DNA of 64,000 nt. Origin: CAZAAW01 sp964483325 (GTDB lineage: Bacteria > Pseudomonadota > Alphaproteobacteria > Rhizobiales > Kaistiaceae). Position 1 is the first letter of the stretch; each line of letters starts with the position of its first letter. This document shows, piece by piece, positions 7,431-16,020 of this stretch. Location of the stretch: contig CAZAAW010000007.1 of assembly GCA_964483325.1 (NCBI GenBank), positions 62,001 through 126,000 of the forward strand. The letters run 5' to 3'. A program made the translations under genes and the position numbers. The notes below the pieces were generated by a model that saw only the letters and a list, made by a program, of their open reading frames with translations, had not been told where the DNA came from and searched no databases.

Positions 7431-8174
7431 TTGGGGTCGGTCCGCGTGGCGTTGGCAGGGGGCAGAAAGCTCGAGGGAGCGGTCGTTCCGTTTTCGGCGA
7501 CCGATCTCGGCGTCGTGCCGATCGAGCGCCGCACGGTGCAGGAGCGAGTCTACAGTCAGTTGCGTGGCCTGCTGATGCGCGGCCGCTTCCCGCCTGACCA
7601 GCCGCTGACGATCCAGAGCATTGCCGACCTGTTCGGCACCAGCGGCCAGCCAGTGAGCGAGGCGATCCGCCAGCTTGTTGCCGAGAATGCGCTGGAGGCG
7701 CTGCCGAACCGCAGCGCCTGCGTGCCGGCGATGAGCGCCGCGCGGCTGGAGGACCTGCGCCATGCCCGCCTCGCCATCGAGGGCGCCGCCGTCGAACAGG
7801 CCGTGTCGCGGGTGACACCGGGCGAACTGCAGCGCCTTCGCACCATGGTAGCCGCCGAGACGGCCGCCGACGATGCTGCCGACCCGGAGGCGAGCGTCGC
7901 CGAGAACCAGGCGTTCCATTTCCATCTCTACCGGCTGTCTGGCTCGGCCATCCTGCCGCCGATCATCGAGGGCCTGTGGCTGCAGATCGGCCCCTATCTG
8001 CGCCGCATCGCCGAGACCTTCGACGCCCGCGGCGGCCGTGGCACCGCGTTCCACAGCGCCATCCTCGACGGGGTGGCGCGCCGCGATGCGGCTGCCGCCC
8101 GGGCGGCACTCGCCCGCGACATCAACCGCTCCTGCGACCTGGTGCTGGCGGCGCTGGAGGGGGAGGGCGCCTGA
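7431..8174 (+). CDS. GntR-family transcriptional regulator (FCD subfamily)
   Basis: A regulator with an N-terminal winged helix (ERRTVQERVYSQLRGLLMRG through PVSEAIRQL) and an all-helical FCD effector domain. The FCD metal-site histidines are visible in FHFHLY and in AFHSAIL. The start is uncertain. TTG 7431 follows GGGAG closely, GTG 7446 is in frame, and the helix-turn-helix would stay intact from a GTG near 7514. It opens the long co-directional block and overlaps the TIGR04076 gene by one base, so it is the likely local regulator of the uptake and hydrolysis genes. The FCD ligand is usually an organic acid or amino acid; here it is unknown. Confidence 0.87.
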   Translation: MGSVRVALAGGRKLEGAVVPFSATDLGVVPIERRTVQERVYSQLRGLLMRGRFPPDQPLTIQSIADLFGTSGQPVSEAIRQLVAENALEALPNRSACVPAMSAARLEDLRHARLAIEGAAVEQAVSRVTPGELQRLRTMVAAETAADDAADPEASVAENQAFHFHLYRLSGSAILPPIIEGLWLQIGPYLRRIAETFDARGGRGTAFHSAILDGVARRDAAAARAALARDINRSCDLVLAALEGEGA

Positions 8175-8539
8175 TGGCCGACGCCGACACCTTCGAGCTT
8201 TACGACCTGAGGGTCGAGGTTGTCGCCCCGGAGGGCGCCAGGCTCTTGTGCGGCCAGAAGGTCGGCGACAGTTTCGAGGCGCATGGCGAGCTGCTGCATT
8301 TCAAGCCGGACCAGCCGTTCAGCCTCTATGCGCTCGCCGCCGTGCTGCCGCTGCTGCCGGCCAAGCAGCGCGTCACCGACAATGCCGACTGGATGACTAG
8401 CGACGCCGAGGTCGCCTGTCCGGACCCCAACTGCCCGAGCCGGCTGCGCATCACGCGGCTCGGCAAGCGCAGCTTCCGCCATGGCGATACGACCATTCTG
8501 CCCATGCCTACCCCCAGAATGCCGACCGCACAGGACTGA
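8174..8539 (+). CDS. TIGR04076 family protein
   Basis: A 121-residue protein without signal or membrane segment. The layout VEVVAPEGARLLCGQKVGD, then PFSLYALAAVLPLLPAK and finally ACPDPNCPSRLRITR matches the small TIGR04076 family as I remember it. The family's function is unknown; members often sit beside aldo/keto reductases, as here. The ATG shares its A with the TGA of the GntR gene. The next gene starts 5 bases downstream. The CPDPNC motif could bind metal, but this is inference. Confidence 0.75.
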   Translation: MADADTFELYDLRVEVVAPEGARLLCGQKVGDSFEAHGELLHFKPDQPFSLYALAAVLPLLPAKQRVTDNADWMTSDAEVACPDPNCPSRLRITRLGKRSFRHGDTTILPMPTPRMPTAQD

Positions 8540-8543
8540 CGCC

Positions 8544-9617
8544 TTGAATGCATCCGCCACCACCACCGTCGAACGCACCGAGCTGGCGCCCGGCTATTCG
8601 ATCTCGCGCCTTCTCAAGGGCGGCTGGCATCTCGGCGGCGGCCATGGTCCGGTCGACCGCCAGCAGGCGGTGCACGACATGGCGGCCTTCGTCGAGGCGG
8701 GCGTCACCACCTTCGACTGCGCCGACATCTATCTCGGCGTGGAGCAGCTCATCGGCGATTTCCGCCGCGCCTATCCCGAGCTCGGACGGCGCGTCCAGGT
8801 GCACACCAAGTTCGTGCCGGACCTTGCGGCGCTGCCGACGCTGAAGCGGGCCGACATCGTCCGCATCATCGACCGGTCGCTGCAGCGCCTCAATGCCGAG
8901 CAGCTGGAGCTGGTGCAGTTCTTCTGGTGGGATTTCGGCATTCCCGGCGCCGTCGACGCGGCGCTGGTGCTGAGGGACCTCGTCGCCGAAGGCAAGATCG
9001 CCCATCTCGGTGTCACCAATTTCACCACCGCGCAGCTTGCGACGCTGATCGACGCCGGTGTGCCCTTCATCAGCAACCAGGTGCAGTATTCGCTGGTCGA
9101 CCGCCGTCCTGAGCGGCTGATGGTCGATTACTGCACGCAGCGCGGCATCGGCATCCTGACCTACGGCCAGCTCCTCGGCGGATTCATCTCGGAGAAATGG
9201 CTGGGCGCGCCGGAGCCGACCGCCGGCATCGAGAACCGCTCGCTGATCAAGTACAAGCTGATCATCGACGAATTCGGCGGCTGGGCTCTGTTCCAAGACC
9301 TGCTGCGCGCCCTGAAGCGCGTCGGCGACCGGCACGACGTCGGCGTCGGTCCGGTGGCGATCCGCTGGACGCTCGACCGGCCGGGCGTTGCTGGTGTCAT
9401 CGTCGGCGCCACCTCGACGCGGCATCTGCCGGCCAACCTTGCTGTGTTCGACCTTCGCCTCACCGACGAGGACCGCGCCGAGCTGGCGGCTGTCACCGCC
9501 CGCGCCTCGGGGCCGGCCGGCGACTGCTACGAGCTGGAGGGCGACCGAGACGGGCCGCACGGCCGCATCATGCGCTACGACCAGAACTCGGTCGAAACGC
9601 TGCCGGGGGCCGCGTGA
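8544..9617 (+). CDS. Aldo/keto reductase with altered catalytic tetrad
   Basis: A 357-residue (alpha/beta)8 NADPH oxidoreductase. Three members of the catalytic tetrad are visible: D58 in FDCADIY, Y63, and K89 in HTKF. The fourth, normally His in QFHWWDY of this subgroup, reads QFFWWDF, so it is Phe127. The phosphate-binding part GVIVGATST is present near the C-terminus. The start is a TTG at 8544 with AGGA 8 bases upstream and 4 bases after the TIGR04076 stop. The next gene begins on its last base. Loss of the His usually shifts or weakens carbonyl reduction, so another reaction or a regulatory role is possible. Confidence 0.87.
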   Translation: MNASATTTVERTELAPGYSISRLLKGGWHLGGGHGPVDRQQAVHDMAAFVEAGVTTFDCADIYLGVEQLIGDFRRAYPELGRRVQVHTKFVPDLAALPTLKRADIVRIIDRSLQRLNAEQLELVQFFWWDFGIPGAVDAALVLRDLVAEGKIAHLGVTNFTTAQLATLIDAGVPFISNQVQYSLVDRRPERLMVDYCTQRGIGILTYGQLLGGFISEKWLGAPEPTAGIENRSLIKYKLIIDEFGGWALFQDLLRALKRVGDRHDVGVGPVAIRWTLDRPGVAGVIVGATSTRHLPANLAVFDLRLTDEDRAELAAVTARASGPAGDCYELEGDRDGPHGRIMRYDQNSVETLPGAA

Positions 9618-10765
9618 TGATTGGCATCAGCGCAGCCTTCCAGGGCGGCAATATCGAGGTCGTGTCGACCGACGATCCGTCCGATCTCCGCGTCGCGCTG
9701 AAGCCCGATCCGGGTACCGAGCACAAGCACTGGTTCTATTTCCGCGTCACCGGAGCGCGCGACCAGGACCTACGCATCACCATCACCAACACCCGCAGCT
9801 CGTTCCGGCTGGCGAGCCATGCCGACGTGCCGGATGCCTGGACCGGCTACCAGCCCTTCGCCTCCTACGACACCGAGACCTGGTTTCGCGTCGATGCCGG
9901 CAATGTCGACGGCGTCTTCAGCATCCGGCACCGGCCGGAGCGCGACAGCGTCTATTACGCGCATTTCCCGCCCTGGCCGCTCTGGCGCCACCAGCGGCTT
10001 GTCGCCCGCGCCCTCGACGATCCGGGCGTCGCCCTGGAGGTGCTGGACCGCACGCCCGACGGCTGGGATCTCGACCTGCTGCGCTTCGGCGAACCGGGGC
10101 CGGGCAAGCGCGCCTGCTGGTTCATCACCCAGCAGCATCCGTCCGAGCCGATGGGCGGCTGGTTCATGGAAGGCCTGGTCGGCCGGCTGCTCGATCCGCT
10201 CGACGCACAGGCGCGGCGCCTTCGCGGCGAGGCGGTGTTCTTCGTCGTGCCGACCGCCAATCCGGACGGCATCGCCCGCGGCAACTCGCGAACCAATGCG
10301 CTCGGCGCCGACCTCAACCGCGCCTGGACGACCGACCCCGGCAATGCGCCGGAAGTGATGGCGATCAAGCGGCGCATGCGCGAGACCGGCGTCGATTTCT
10401 TCCTCGACGTCCATGGCGACGAGAGCCTGCCGTATAATTTCCTCGGCGGCCCGCTGGAGATCCCGTCGCGCTCGCCGGCGCTGACCGATCTCTTCCATCG
10501 CTTCGCGCGCGGCTGGGGCAAGGTCAATCCGGACTACCGGCTGGGGCCGCCTTATCCGGGCGGGGCGCCCGATCCGGCCGATATGCGCATGGCGTGGAAT
10601 GCCGTGGCGGAAGAATTCCGCTGCCTCGGGGTTCTGCTGGAGCAGCCGTTCAAGGACAATGCCGAAAGCGGCATGCCGGGCGTCGGCTGGACGACGGAGC
10701 GGTCGGTGAAGCTCGGCCGCTCCAGCCTCGACGCGCTGGCGATGGTGCTGAAGGATCTGCGCTGA
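9617..10765 (+). CDS. M14 zinc carboxypeptidase, cytosolic-carboxypeptidase (Nna1/AGBL)-like
   Basis: A 382-residue cytoplasmic protein. The first 125 residues form the beta-rich domain typical of M14B cytosolic carboxypeptidases. The catalytic part has the zinc motif H174-x-x-E177 in QQHPSEPMGG, then NPDGIARGNSR and GADLNRAW, then H266 in LDVHGDE, and the general-base Glu342 in LLEQPFKD. These enzymes remove C-terminal residues from peptides. The start overlaps the aldo/keto reductase stop by one base. Position between the reductase and a peptide-type ABC transporter suggests it trims an imported peptide-like compound. Confidence 0.87.
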   Translation: MIGISAAFQGGNIEVVSTDDPSDLRVALKPDPGTEHKHWFYFRVTGARDQDLRITITNTRSSFRLASHADVPDAWTGYQPFASYDTETWFRVDAGNVDGVFSIRHRPERDSVYYAHFPPWPLWRHQRLVARALDDPGVALEVLDRTPDGWDLDLLRFGEPGPGKRACWFITQQHPSEPMGGWFMEGLVGRLLDPLDAQARRLRGEAVFFVVPTANPDGIARGNSRTNALGADLNRAWTTDPGNAPEVMAIKRRMRETGVDFFLDVHGDESLPYNFLGGPLEIPSRSPALTDLFHRFARGWGKVNPDYRLGPPYPGGAPDPADMRMAWNAVAEEFRCLGVLLEQPFKDNAESGMPGVGWTTERSVKLGRSSLDALAMVLKDLR

Positions 10766-10833
10766 CGAGGCGCTGGGGACTAGAGGAGAGGCGCCGCACC
10801 CGGGGGGAAAGGCGCACAACAGGAGAGACGTCG

Positions 10834-12501
10834 ATGCAGAAGAACAAGATTGCGCAAGACGTGCCAATGACGCAAGGCGTGCCGGCGGCATTTGGCGTGC
10901 AGATGGCGCTTCCGCTGGACCGGCGCCGCTTCCTGCAGCTGGGCGGCGGCCTGGCATTGGCGGCCGGCCTCGGCGTCACCGGCATGCCGGCCCTCGCCCA
11001 GGGCGACGGTACGCTGACGATGGCCATTCCATCCGACACCGGCGGCTGGGACTTCGACTATCTCGCCTTCGACCTGATCGGTCTGGCGCTGCTCAAGAAC
11101 ACCTATCCGCACGTCCTCGACTATAACACCAGGGAAGTGGCGGGTGGCGAGATCCAGGACACCGAGAGTGTCCTGCCGGTCTTCGCCGAATCGTGGGAGC
11201 CGGACGCCGACGGCAAGGTCTGGACGCTGAAGCTGAAGCAGGGCCTGACCTTCCCGTCGGGCAATCCCTTCACGGCCAGGGATGTGAAGTGGTCGAAGGA
11301 CCGCGCCTTCGCCGCCAACGCCAATGTCGCCGGCCTCTATCGCATCGTCGGGCTCACCTCGCCCGACCAGGTCGAGCTGGTGGACGACTATACCGTCCGC
11401 TTCACCCAGCCCGGCCCCTCGGCGATGACCTCGCAGATCCAGATCATCTGCCTCTATGTCTTCGACAGCGAGCTGGTGAAGTCGCATGCGACGGCCGACG
11501 ATCCGTGGGCCAAGGACTGGGTCAACAGGACCCCGCAGCTCGGCGGCGCCTTCAACGTCACCAGCTACGAGCCGGGCCAGGAGATCGTCATGGAGGCCAA
11601 TGCGGCCTTCCCGGTCGGCGCCCCGGCGATCCCGCGCGTCCGCTTCCAGATCATCCCCGCCGCGGCCAACCGGCGCCTCCTCCTGGAGAATGGCGATATC
11701 GACATCGCCCATGGCCTCAGCCGCCGCGACATTGCCGACCTCCGCTCGAACCCGAAGATCAAGGTGATCTCGGCGCCGAGCAACGAGTTCTGGTTCGTGC
11801 CGATGGCGACTCAGATGGCGCCCTTCGACAATCCGAAGGTCCGCCAGGCGCTGGCCCATGCCGTGCCCTATGAGGCGATCATCACCAGCGTCTTCAACGG
11901 CGAATCCCGCCGCTCGCAGAGCCCGGTGCCGCTCGACATGCCGGGCTCGTCGCCGGCCGGCTATCCGTTCGACACCGACCCGGAGAAGGCCAAGGCGCTG
12001 CTCGCCGAGGCCGGCCACCCGGATGGCTTCGAGACGGAGATCGTCATCGTCGCCAACGACACGGAGCGCGAGCGCATCGCCATCTTGCTGCAGGCGGCGT
12101 TCAAGCAGATCGGCGTGACGCTTAACATCTCCACCGTCGATCCGGCGACGATGCAGAGCCGCAACCGCGAGCGCTCGGTGCCGTTGCAGGTCGCCAGCGG
12201 CCAGATGTGGGTCAACGACATCGAGTACCTGATCTCGACCTCGATGTCGGCCACCGGCTTCCTCAACTATGCCAGCTACAAGAGCGACGTCATCGACGCG
12301 ATCGCCCTGAAGCTGCACGATACGGTCGAGCCGGCGCCGCGTCAGGCGCTCTGCGACGAAGCGCAGGCGACGCTTGCTGCCGATGTGCCGTGGCTGATGC
12401 TCGGCCAGCCGAATTTCGAACTGCCGGTGTCGGCCGGCCTCGACGGCTGGGTCCAGCCGGTCGACGGCCTGTTCCGGCTCCGCTACCTCACCCAAAGCTG
12501 A
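10834..12501 (+). CDS. ABC transporter substrate-binding protein, family 5 (peptide/nickel type), Tat-exported
   Basis: A 555-residue periplasmic binding protein. A twin-arginine-like signal (DRRRFLQLGGGLALAAG) occurs at about residues 29-50 after a longer than usual N-terminal extension. The mature part follows the DppA/OppA plan: LPVFAESWEPDADGKVWTLK, then FTARDVKWSKDRAF and FDNPKVRQALAHAVPYEAI. The ATG at 10834 has AGGAGAG 6 bases upstream. Two permeases and a fused ATPase follow at once, making a complete importer. Family 5 ligands include di- and oligopeptides, so the M14 peptidase upstream fits. Confidence 0.9.
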   Translation: MQKNKIAQDVPMTQGVPAAFGVQMALPLDRRRFLQLGGGLALAAGLGVTGMPALAQGDGTLTMAIPSDTGGWDFDYLAFDLIGLALLKNTYPHVLDYNTREVAGGEIQDTESVLPVFAESWEPDADGKVWTLKLKQGLTFPSGNPFTARDVKWSKDRAFAANANVAGLYRIVGLTSPDQVELVDDYTVRFTQPGPSAMTSQIQIICLYVFDSELVKSHATADDPWAKDWVNRTPQLGGAFNVTSYEPGQEIVMEANAAFPVGAPAIPRVRFQIIPAAANRRLLLENGDIDIAHGLSRRDIADLRSNPKIKVISAPSNEFWFVPMATQMAPFDNPKVRQALAHAVPYEAIITSVFNGESRRSQSPVPLDMPGSSPAGYPFDTDPEKAKALLAEAGHPDGFETEIVIVANDTERERIAILLQAAFKQIGVTLNISTVDPATMQSRNRERSVPLQVASGQMWVNDIEYLISTSMSATGFLNYASYKSDVIDAIALKLHDTVEPAPRQALCDEAQATLAADVPWLMLGQPNFELPVSAGLDGWVQPVDGLFRLRYLTQS

Positions 12502-12516
12502 GGACAGCCAGCCGCC

Positions 12517-13527
12517 GTGCGCCTTGTCCGTTACATCGTGCGGCGGCTGCTGCTTCTGATCCCCGTCCTTGTCGGGGTCAGCATCGTCACCTTCGCTGCG
12601 GTCCGGCTGCTGCCCGGCAATCCGGCCCTGTCGCTCGTCTCGCAGACGGCGACGGAGGCCGATATCCAGCGCATGGAGGAACGGCTCGGCCTCGACCGGC
12701 CGGTCCTCGAACAGTATTTCAGCTATATCGGCGGTGCCGTGCGCGGCGATTTCGGCCGCTCGATCCTCACCAGCAATGTCATCTCCGAACAGCTGGCGCA
12801 GCGTATCCCGCCGACGCTGGAGCTGATCCTGCCGGCGCTGCTGCTGGCCATCGTGCTCGCCCTGCTGCTCGGCATACCGGCGGCGCTCCATGCCGGCAGT
12901 GCCGGCGACCAGGCGACGCGGCTCGGCGCGCTCGCCGCCAATGCGATGCCGGAATTCTGGCTCGGCCTGGTGCTGATCCTGATCTTCTATTCGCAGCTCG
13001 GCATCGCCCCGCCGCCCTCCGGCCGCATCGCGCCCGGCCTCGGCATTCCGGTGGTGACCGGCTTCATGACAGTCGATACGCTGCTTGCCGGGCGCTTCGA
13101 TGCCTTCCTGTCGGCGCTCGGCCATCTGGCGTTGCCGGTGATCACGCTGGCGATCGCCATCACCGCGCCGCTGCTGCGGAGCGTGCGCGCCTCGGCGCTG
13201 GAGATTATAAATTCGGAGGCCTATGACTGCGCCGTGGCGCATGGCCTGTCGCGGCGGCAATTGCTGCGCGGCTACCTGCTGCGCGGCACGCTGGCCCGCC
13301 TGCCGACGTTGGCGGCACTGGTCTTCGGCACCCTGATCGGCGGCAGCGTGCTGGTCGAGATCGTCTTCTCCTGGCAGGGCGTCGGGCAATGGGCGATGCG
13401 CGGCATGCTGCTGCGCGACTATCCGGTGATCCAGGCCTTCGTGCTCATCGTCGCCGTGGCCTATGTCCTGGTCTTCCTCCTCGCCGACGTCCTGCATGCG
13501 GCGCTCGACCCGCGGGTGAAGATCTGA
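12517..13527 (+). CDS. ABC transporter permease, DppB type
   Basis: A 336-residue inner-membrane protein with the N-terminal DppB signature VRYIVRRLLLLIPVLVGVS and about six membrane segments. The cytoplasmic EAA-type loop is at about 220-245 (ASALEIINSEAYDCAVAHGLS). The start is GTG at 12517, 15 bases after the binding-protein stop. The stop TGA overlaps the ATG of the second permease by one base. It pairs with the following permease to form the channel of a peptide-type importer. Confidence 0.92.
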   Translation: MRLVRYIVRRLLLLIPVLVGVSIVTFAAVRLLPGNPALSLVSQTATEADIQRMEERLGLDRPVLEQYFSYIGGAVRGDFGRSILTSNVISEQLAQRIPPTLELILPALLLAIVLALLLGIPAALHAGSAGDQATRLGALAANAMPEFWLGLVLILIFYSQLGIAPPPSGRIAPGLGIPVVTGFMTVDTLLAGRFDAFLSALGHLALPVITLAIAITAPLLRSVRASALEIINSEAYDCAVAHGLSRRQLLRGYLLRGTLARLPTLAALVFGTLIGGSVLVEIVFSWQGVGQWAMRGMLLRDYPVIQAFVLIVAVAYVLVFLLADVLHAALDPRVKI

Positions 13528-14375
13528 TGGCGGCGCTCGACCCGGCAGCACTGGCGCGGCCGCGACGGCGACCCGGCCTGGCTCTGCTCGTCACGGGCAC
13601 CGTGCTCCTTGCCGTCGTCGTCGCCGCGGCGATCCTGGCGCCGTGGCTCGGCAGGGTCGGGCCGACCGACATCGACCTGATGAACTTCCTTGCCCCGCCC
13701 TCGGCCGAGCACTGGTTCGGCACCGACGGCAACGGCATGGACGTGTGGTCGCGCGTCCTCCACGCCGCCCGCATCGACCTCGGCGTGGCGCTGTCGGCGA
13801 TCGCGCTGGCGATCGTCGTCGGCGGGCTGTTCGGCGCGGTTGTCGGCTATGCCGGCGGCGCCGTCGACGAGGTCGCCATGCGCTTCCTCGATATCATCCA
13901 GGCCTTTCCGGTGTTCATCCTGGCGCTCGCCGTGGCGGCGCTGGCCGGCAACAGTCTCTTCAACCTCACGCTCGCCATCGGCCTCGTCAACGCGCCGGCC
14001 TATGCCCGCCTCGTCCGCACCGAGGTGCTGTCGCTGAAGGAGCGGGCCTTTGTCGAGGCGGCGCGCTGCAGCGGCAATTCCCATGCGGCGATCCTCTTCC
14101 GCCACATCCTGCCCAACGCCCTGACGCCGGTGCTGGTTCTGGCGCCGCTCAATTGCGGCTGGGCGATCCTGATGCTCGCCGGCCTCTCCTTCATCGGCCT
14201 CGGCGTCGAAGTCCCGAATGCCGAGTGGGGTGCGATGATCTCGACCGGCGCCGCCGATGTCGTCGGCGGCCGCTGGTGGACTTCGGTCTTTCCGGGCGTC
14301 GCGCTGTTCATCACCGTTCTCGGCTTCAACCTCGTCGGCGAAGGCCTGGTGGAGCGGAGCGCGCGCCGGCGATGA
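13527..14375 (+). CDS. ABC transporter permease, DppC type
   Basis: A 282-residue permease. It has an N-terminal membrane segment, the DppC-type HWFGTDGNGMDVWSRVLHAAR segment, and then about five membrane helices. The EAA loop is at 165-190 (RTEVLSLKERAFVEAARCSG). It overlaps DppB-like by one base and the ATPase by four (ATGA). This coupling is typical of dpp-type operons. Confidence 0.92.
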   Translation: MAALDPAALARPRRRPGLALLVTGTVLLAVVVAAAILAPWLGRVGPTDIDLMNFLAPPSAEHWFGTDGNGMDVWSRVLHAARIDLGVALSAIALAIVVGGLFGAVVGYAGGAVDEVAMRFLDIIQAFPVFILALAVAALAGNSLFNLTLAIGLVNAPAYARLVRTEVLSLKERAFVEAARCSGNSHAAILFRHILPNALTPVLVLAPLNCGWAILMLAGLSFIGLGVEVPNAEWGAMISTGAADVVGGRWWTSVFPGVALFITVLGFNLVGEGLVERSARRR

Positions 14376-15985
14376 GCAACGCCGCGCCGCCGCTCCTGGA
14401 GGTCGTCGACCTGTCGGTGGCGATCCCCACCGACACCGGCACGGTGCAGGCGCTCGACCGCGTGTCGATCTGCGTCGCGCGCGGCGAGATCGTCGGGCTG
14501 GTCGGCGAGAGCGGCGGCGGCAAGTCGATGCTGGCCCGCGCCGTGGTGCACCTGCTGCCGCCGGCGGCGCGCGCCAGCGGCCGCATCCGCCTCGACGGCG
14601 TCGACGTGCTGTCGCTCTCCGGCGAGGCGCTGCGCGCCTATCGCGGCGCCGGGGCAGCCCTGTGTTTCCAGGCGCCGCGCAGCGCCCTCAATCCGCTGCG
14701 CAGCGTCGGCTCGCAGGTCATGGACCGGCTCGTGGCGCATCAGGCGATGGACCGCGCCGCGGCGCGGCGGCGCGCCGTGGCGCTGTTCGGCGAGGTCGGC
14801 ATTGCCGAGCCGGAGCGCCGCTTCCATGCCTATCCGCATGAGTTCTCCGGCGGCATGGCGCAGCGCGTCATGATCGCCATGGCGCTTGCCTGCCGCGCCA
14901 AGCTGCTGATCGCCGACGAGCCGACGACCGGCCTCGACGTGACGCTGACGCGCGACATGCTGGAGCTGATCGCCGCGCCGGCGCGCAAGGACGGCCGCGG
15001 CGTCCTGATCATCTCGCACGACATCGCCTCGCTGTCGCTGATCTGCGACCGGCTCATCGTCATCGAGAAGGGCCGCATCGTCGAAACCGGCCCGACGGCG
15101 CATGTCCTCGGCAATCCCATGGACGCCTATACGCAGCGCCTCATCGCCGCCGTGCCGGATATCGGCCGGGTGCGGCAGGCGGCGGCTCTTCCTGCCGAGG
15201 CGCCGCCGCTGCTGCGGCTCGACGGCGTCAACGTCGCCTATGGCAGCCGGTTCGGCGGCACGGCCCGGCAGGCGCTGTATGACGTGTCGCTCTCGGTGAA
15301 GGCCGGCGAGACGGTCGGTATCGTCGGCGAAAGCGGCAGCGGCAAGTCGACCCTGTCGCGCACCGTCATGGGCCTCCTGCGGCCGCTGAGCGGCCGCGTC
15401 GCCGTCGACGGCGTCGACCTGGCGTCACTGCGCGGCCGTGCCATGCAGACCTTCCGCCGGCACATGCAGATGGTCTTCCAGGACCCGTTCGACGCGCTCA
15501 ACCCGCGGCGCACCGTCGAGCAGGCGATCGCCGACCCGCTGCGCCTCGTCGGCATCGGCGGCCGCGAGCGCGACAGGCGCATCGACGCCATCCTTGCCGA
15601 TGTCGGCCTCGATCCCACCTACCGCCGCCGTCTGCCGCGCGAGCTCTCCGGCGGCCAGGCGCAGCGCGTCGGCATCGCCCGCGCGCTGGTCATCGACCCG
15701 CGCCTGATGGTTCTCGACGAGCCGACCTCGGCGCTCGACGTCACCATCCAGGCGCAGGTCCTCGACCTCGTCCGCAGCCTCATAGCCCGGCGCGACCGCG
15801 CCTATCTCTTCGTCTCGCACGACCTTGCCATCGTCCGCGACCTCTGCGACCGCGTCGTCGTCCTGTCGCAGGGGCGCATCGTCGAGGAAGGTCCGACCGA
15901 GCAGCTTTTCACCGCGCCCGTCCACCCCTACACGCAGACGCTGCTGGCCTCGGCGCCGCGGCTGGCGCGTCAGGAAGCGGCGTGA
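14372..15985 (+). CDS. Fused DppD-DppF-type ABC transporter ATPase
   Basis: A 537-residue protein with two complete nucleotide-binding domains in tandem, equal to DppD plus DppF. Domain 1 has Walker A GESGGGKS, signature FSGGMAQR and Walker B LLIADEPTTGLD. Domain 2 has GESGSGKS, LSGGQAQR and LMVLDEPTSALD. Each domain ends with the HPYTQ- or AYTQ-type oligopeptide/dipeptide C-terminal region. The first signature has M-A in place of the usual Q-R before QR, a common variant. It starts inside the permease stop and is followed 35 bases later by the HyuA gene. Confidence 0.93.
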   Translation: MSNAAPPLLEVVDLSVAIPTDTGTVQALDRVSICVARGEIVGLVGESGGGKSMLARAVVHLLPPAARASGRIRLDGVDVLSLSGEALRAYRGAGAALCFQAPRSALNPLRSVGSQVMDRLVAHQAMDRAAARRRAVALFGEVGIAEPERRFHAYPHEFSGGMAQRVMIAMALACRAKLLIADEPTTGLDVTLTRDMLELIAAPARKDGRGVLIISHDIASLSLICDRLIVIEKGRIVETGPTAHVLGNPMDAYTQRLIAAVPDIGRVRQAAALPAEAPPLLRLDGVNVAYGSRFGGTARQALYDVSLSVKAGETVGIVGESGSGKSTLSRTVMGLLRPLSGRVAVDGVDLASLRGRAMQTFRRHMQMVFQDPFDALNPRRTVEQAIADPLRLVGIGGRERDRRIDAILADVGLDPTYRRRLPRELSGGQAQRVGIARALVIDPRLMVLDEPTSALDVTIQAQVLDLVRSLIARRDRAYLFVSHDLAIVRDLCDRVVVLSQGRIVEEGPTEQLFTAPVHPYTQTLLASAPRLARQEAA

Positions 15986-16020
15986 GCGCGGCCATGCCAT
16001 CCAACAGGGATCATTCGTGA

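Noticed and set aside
10780..13551. Reverse-strand open frame of 923 codons
   Set aside because: It lies opposite the binding-protein and permease genes, has Arg/Asp/His-rich low-complexity translation and no domain, and is a product of high GC third positions.
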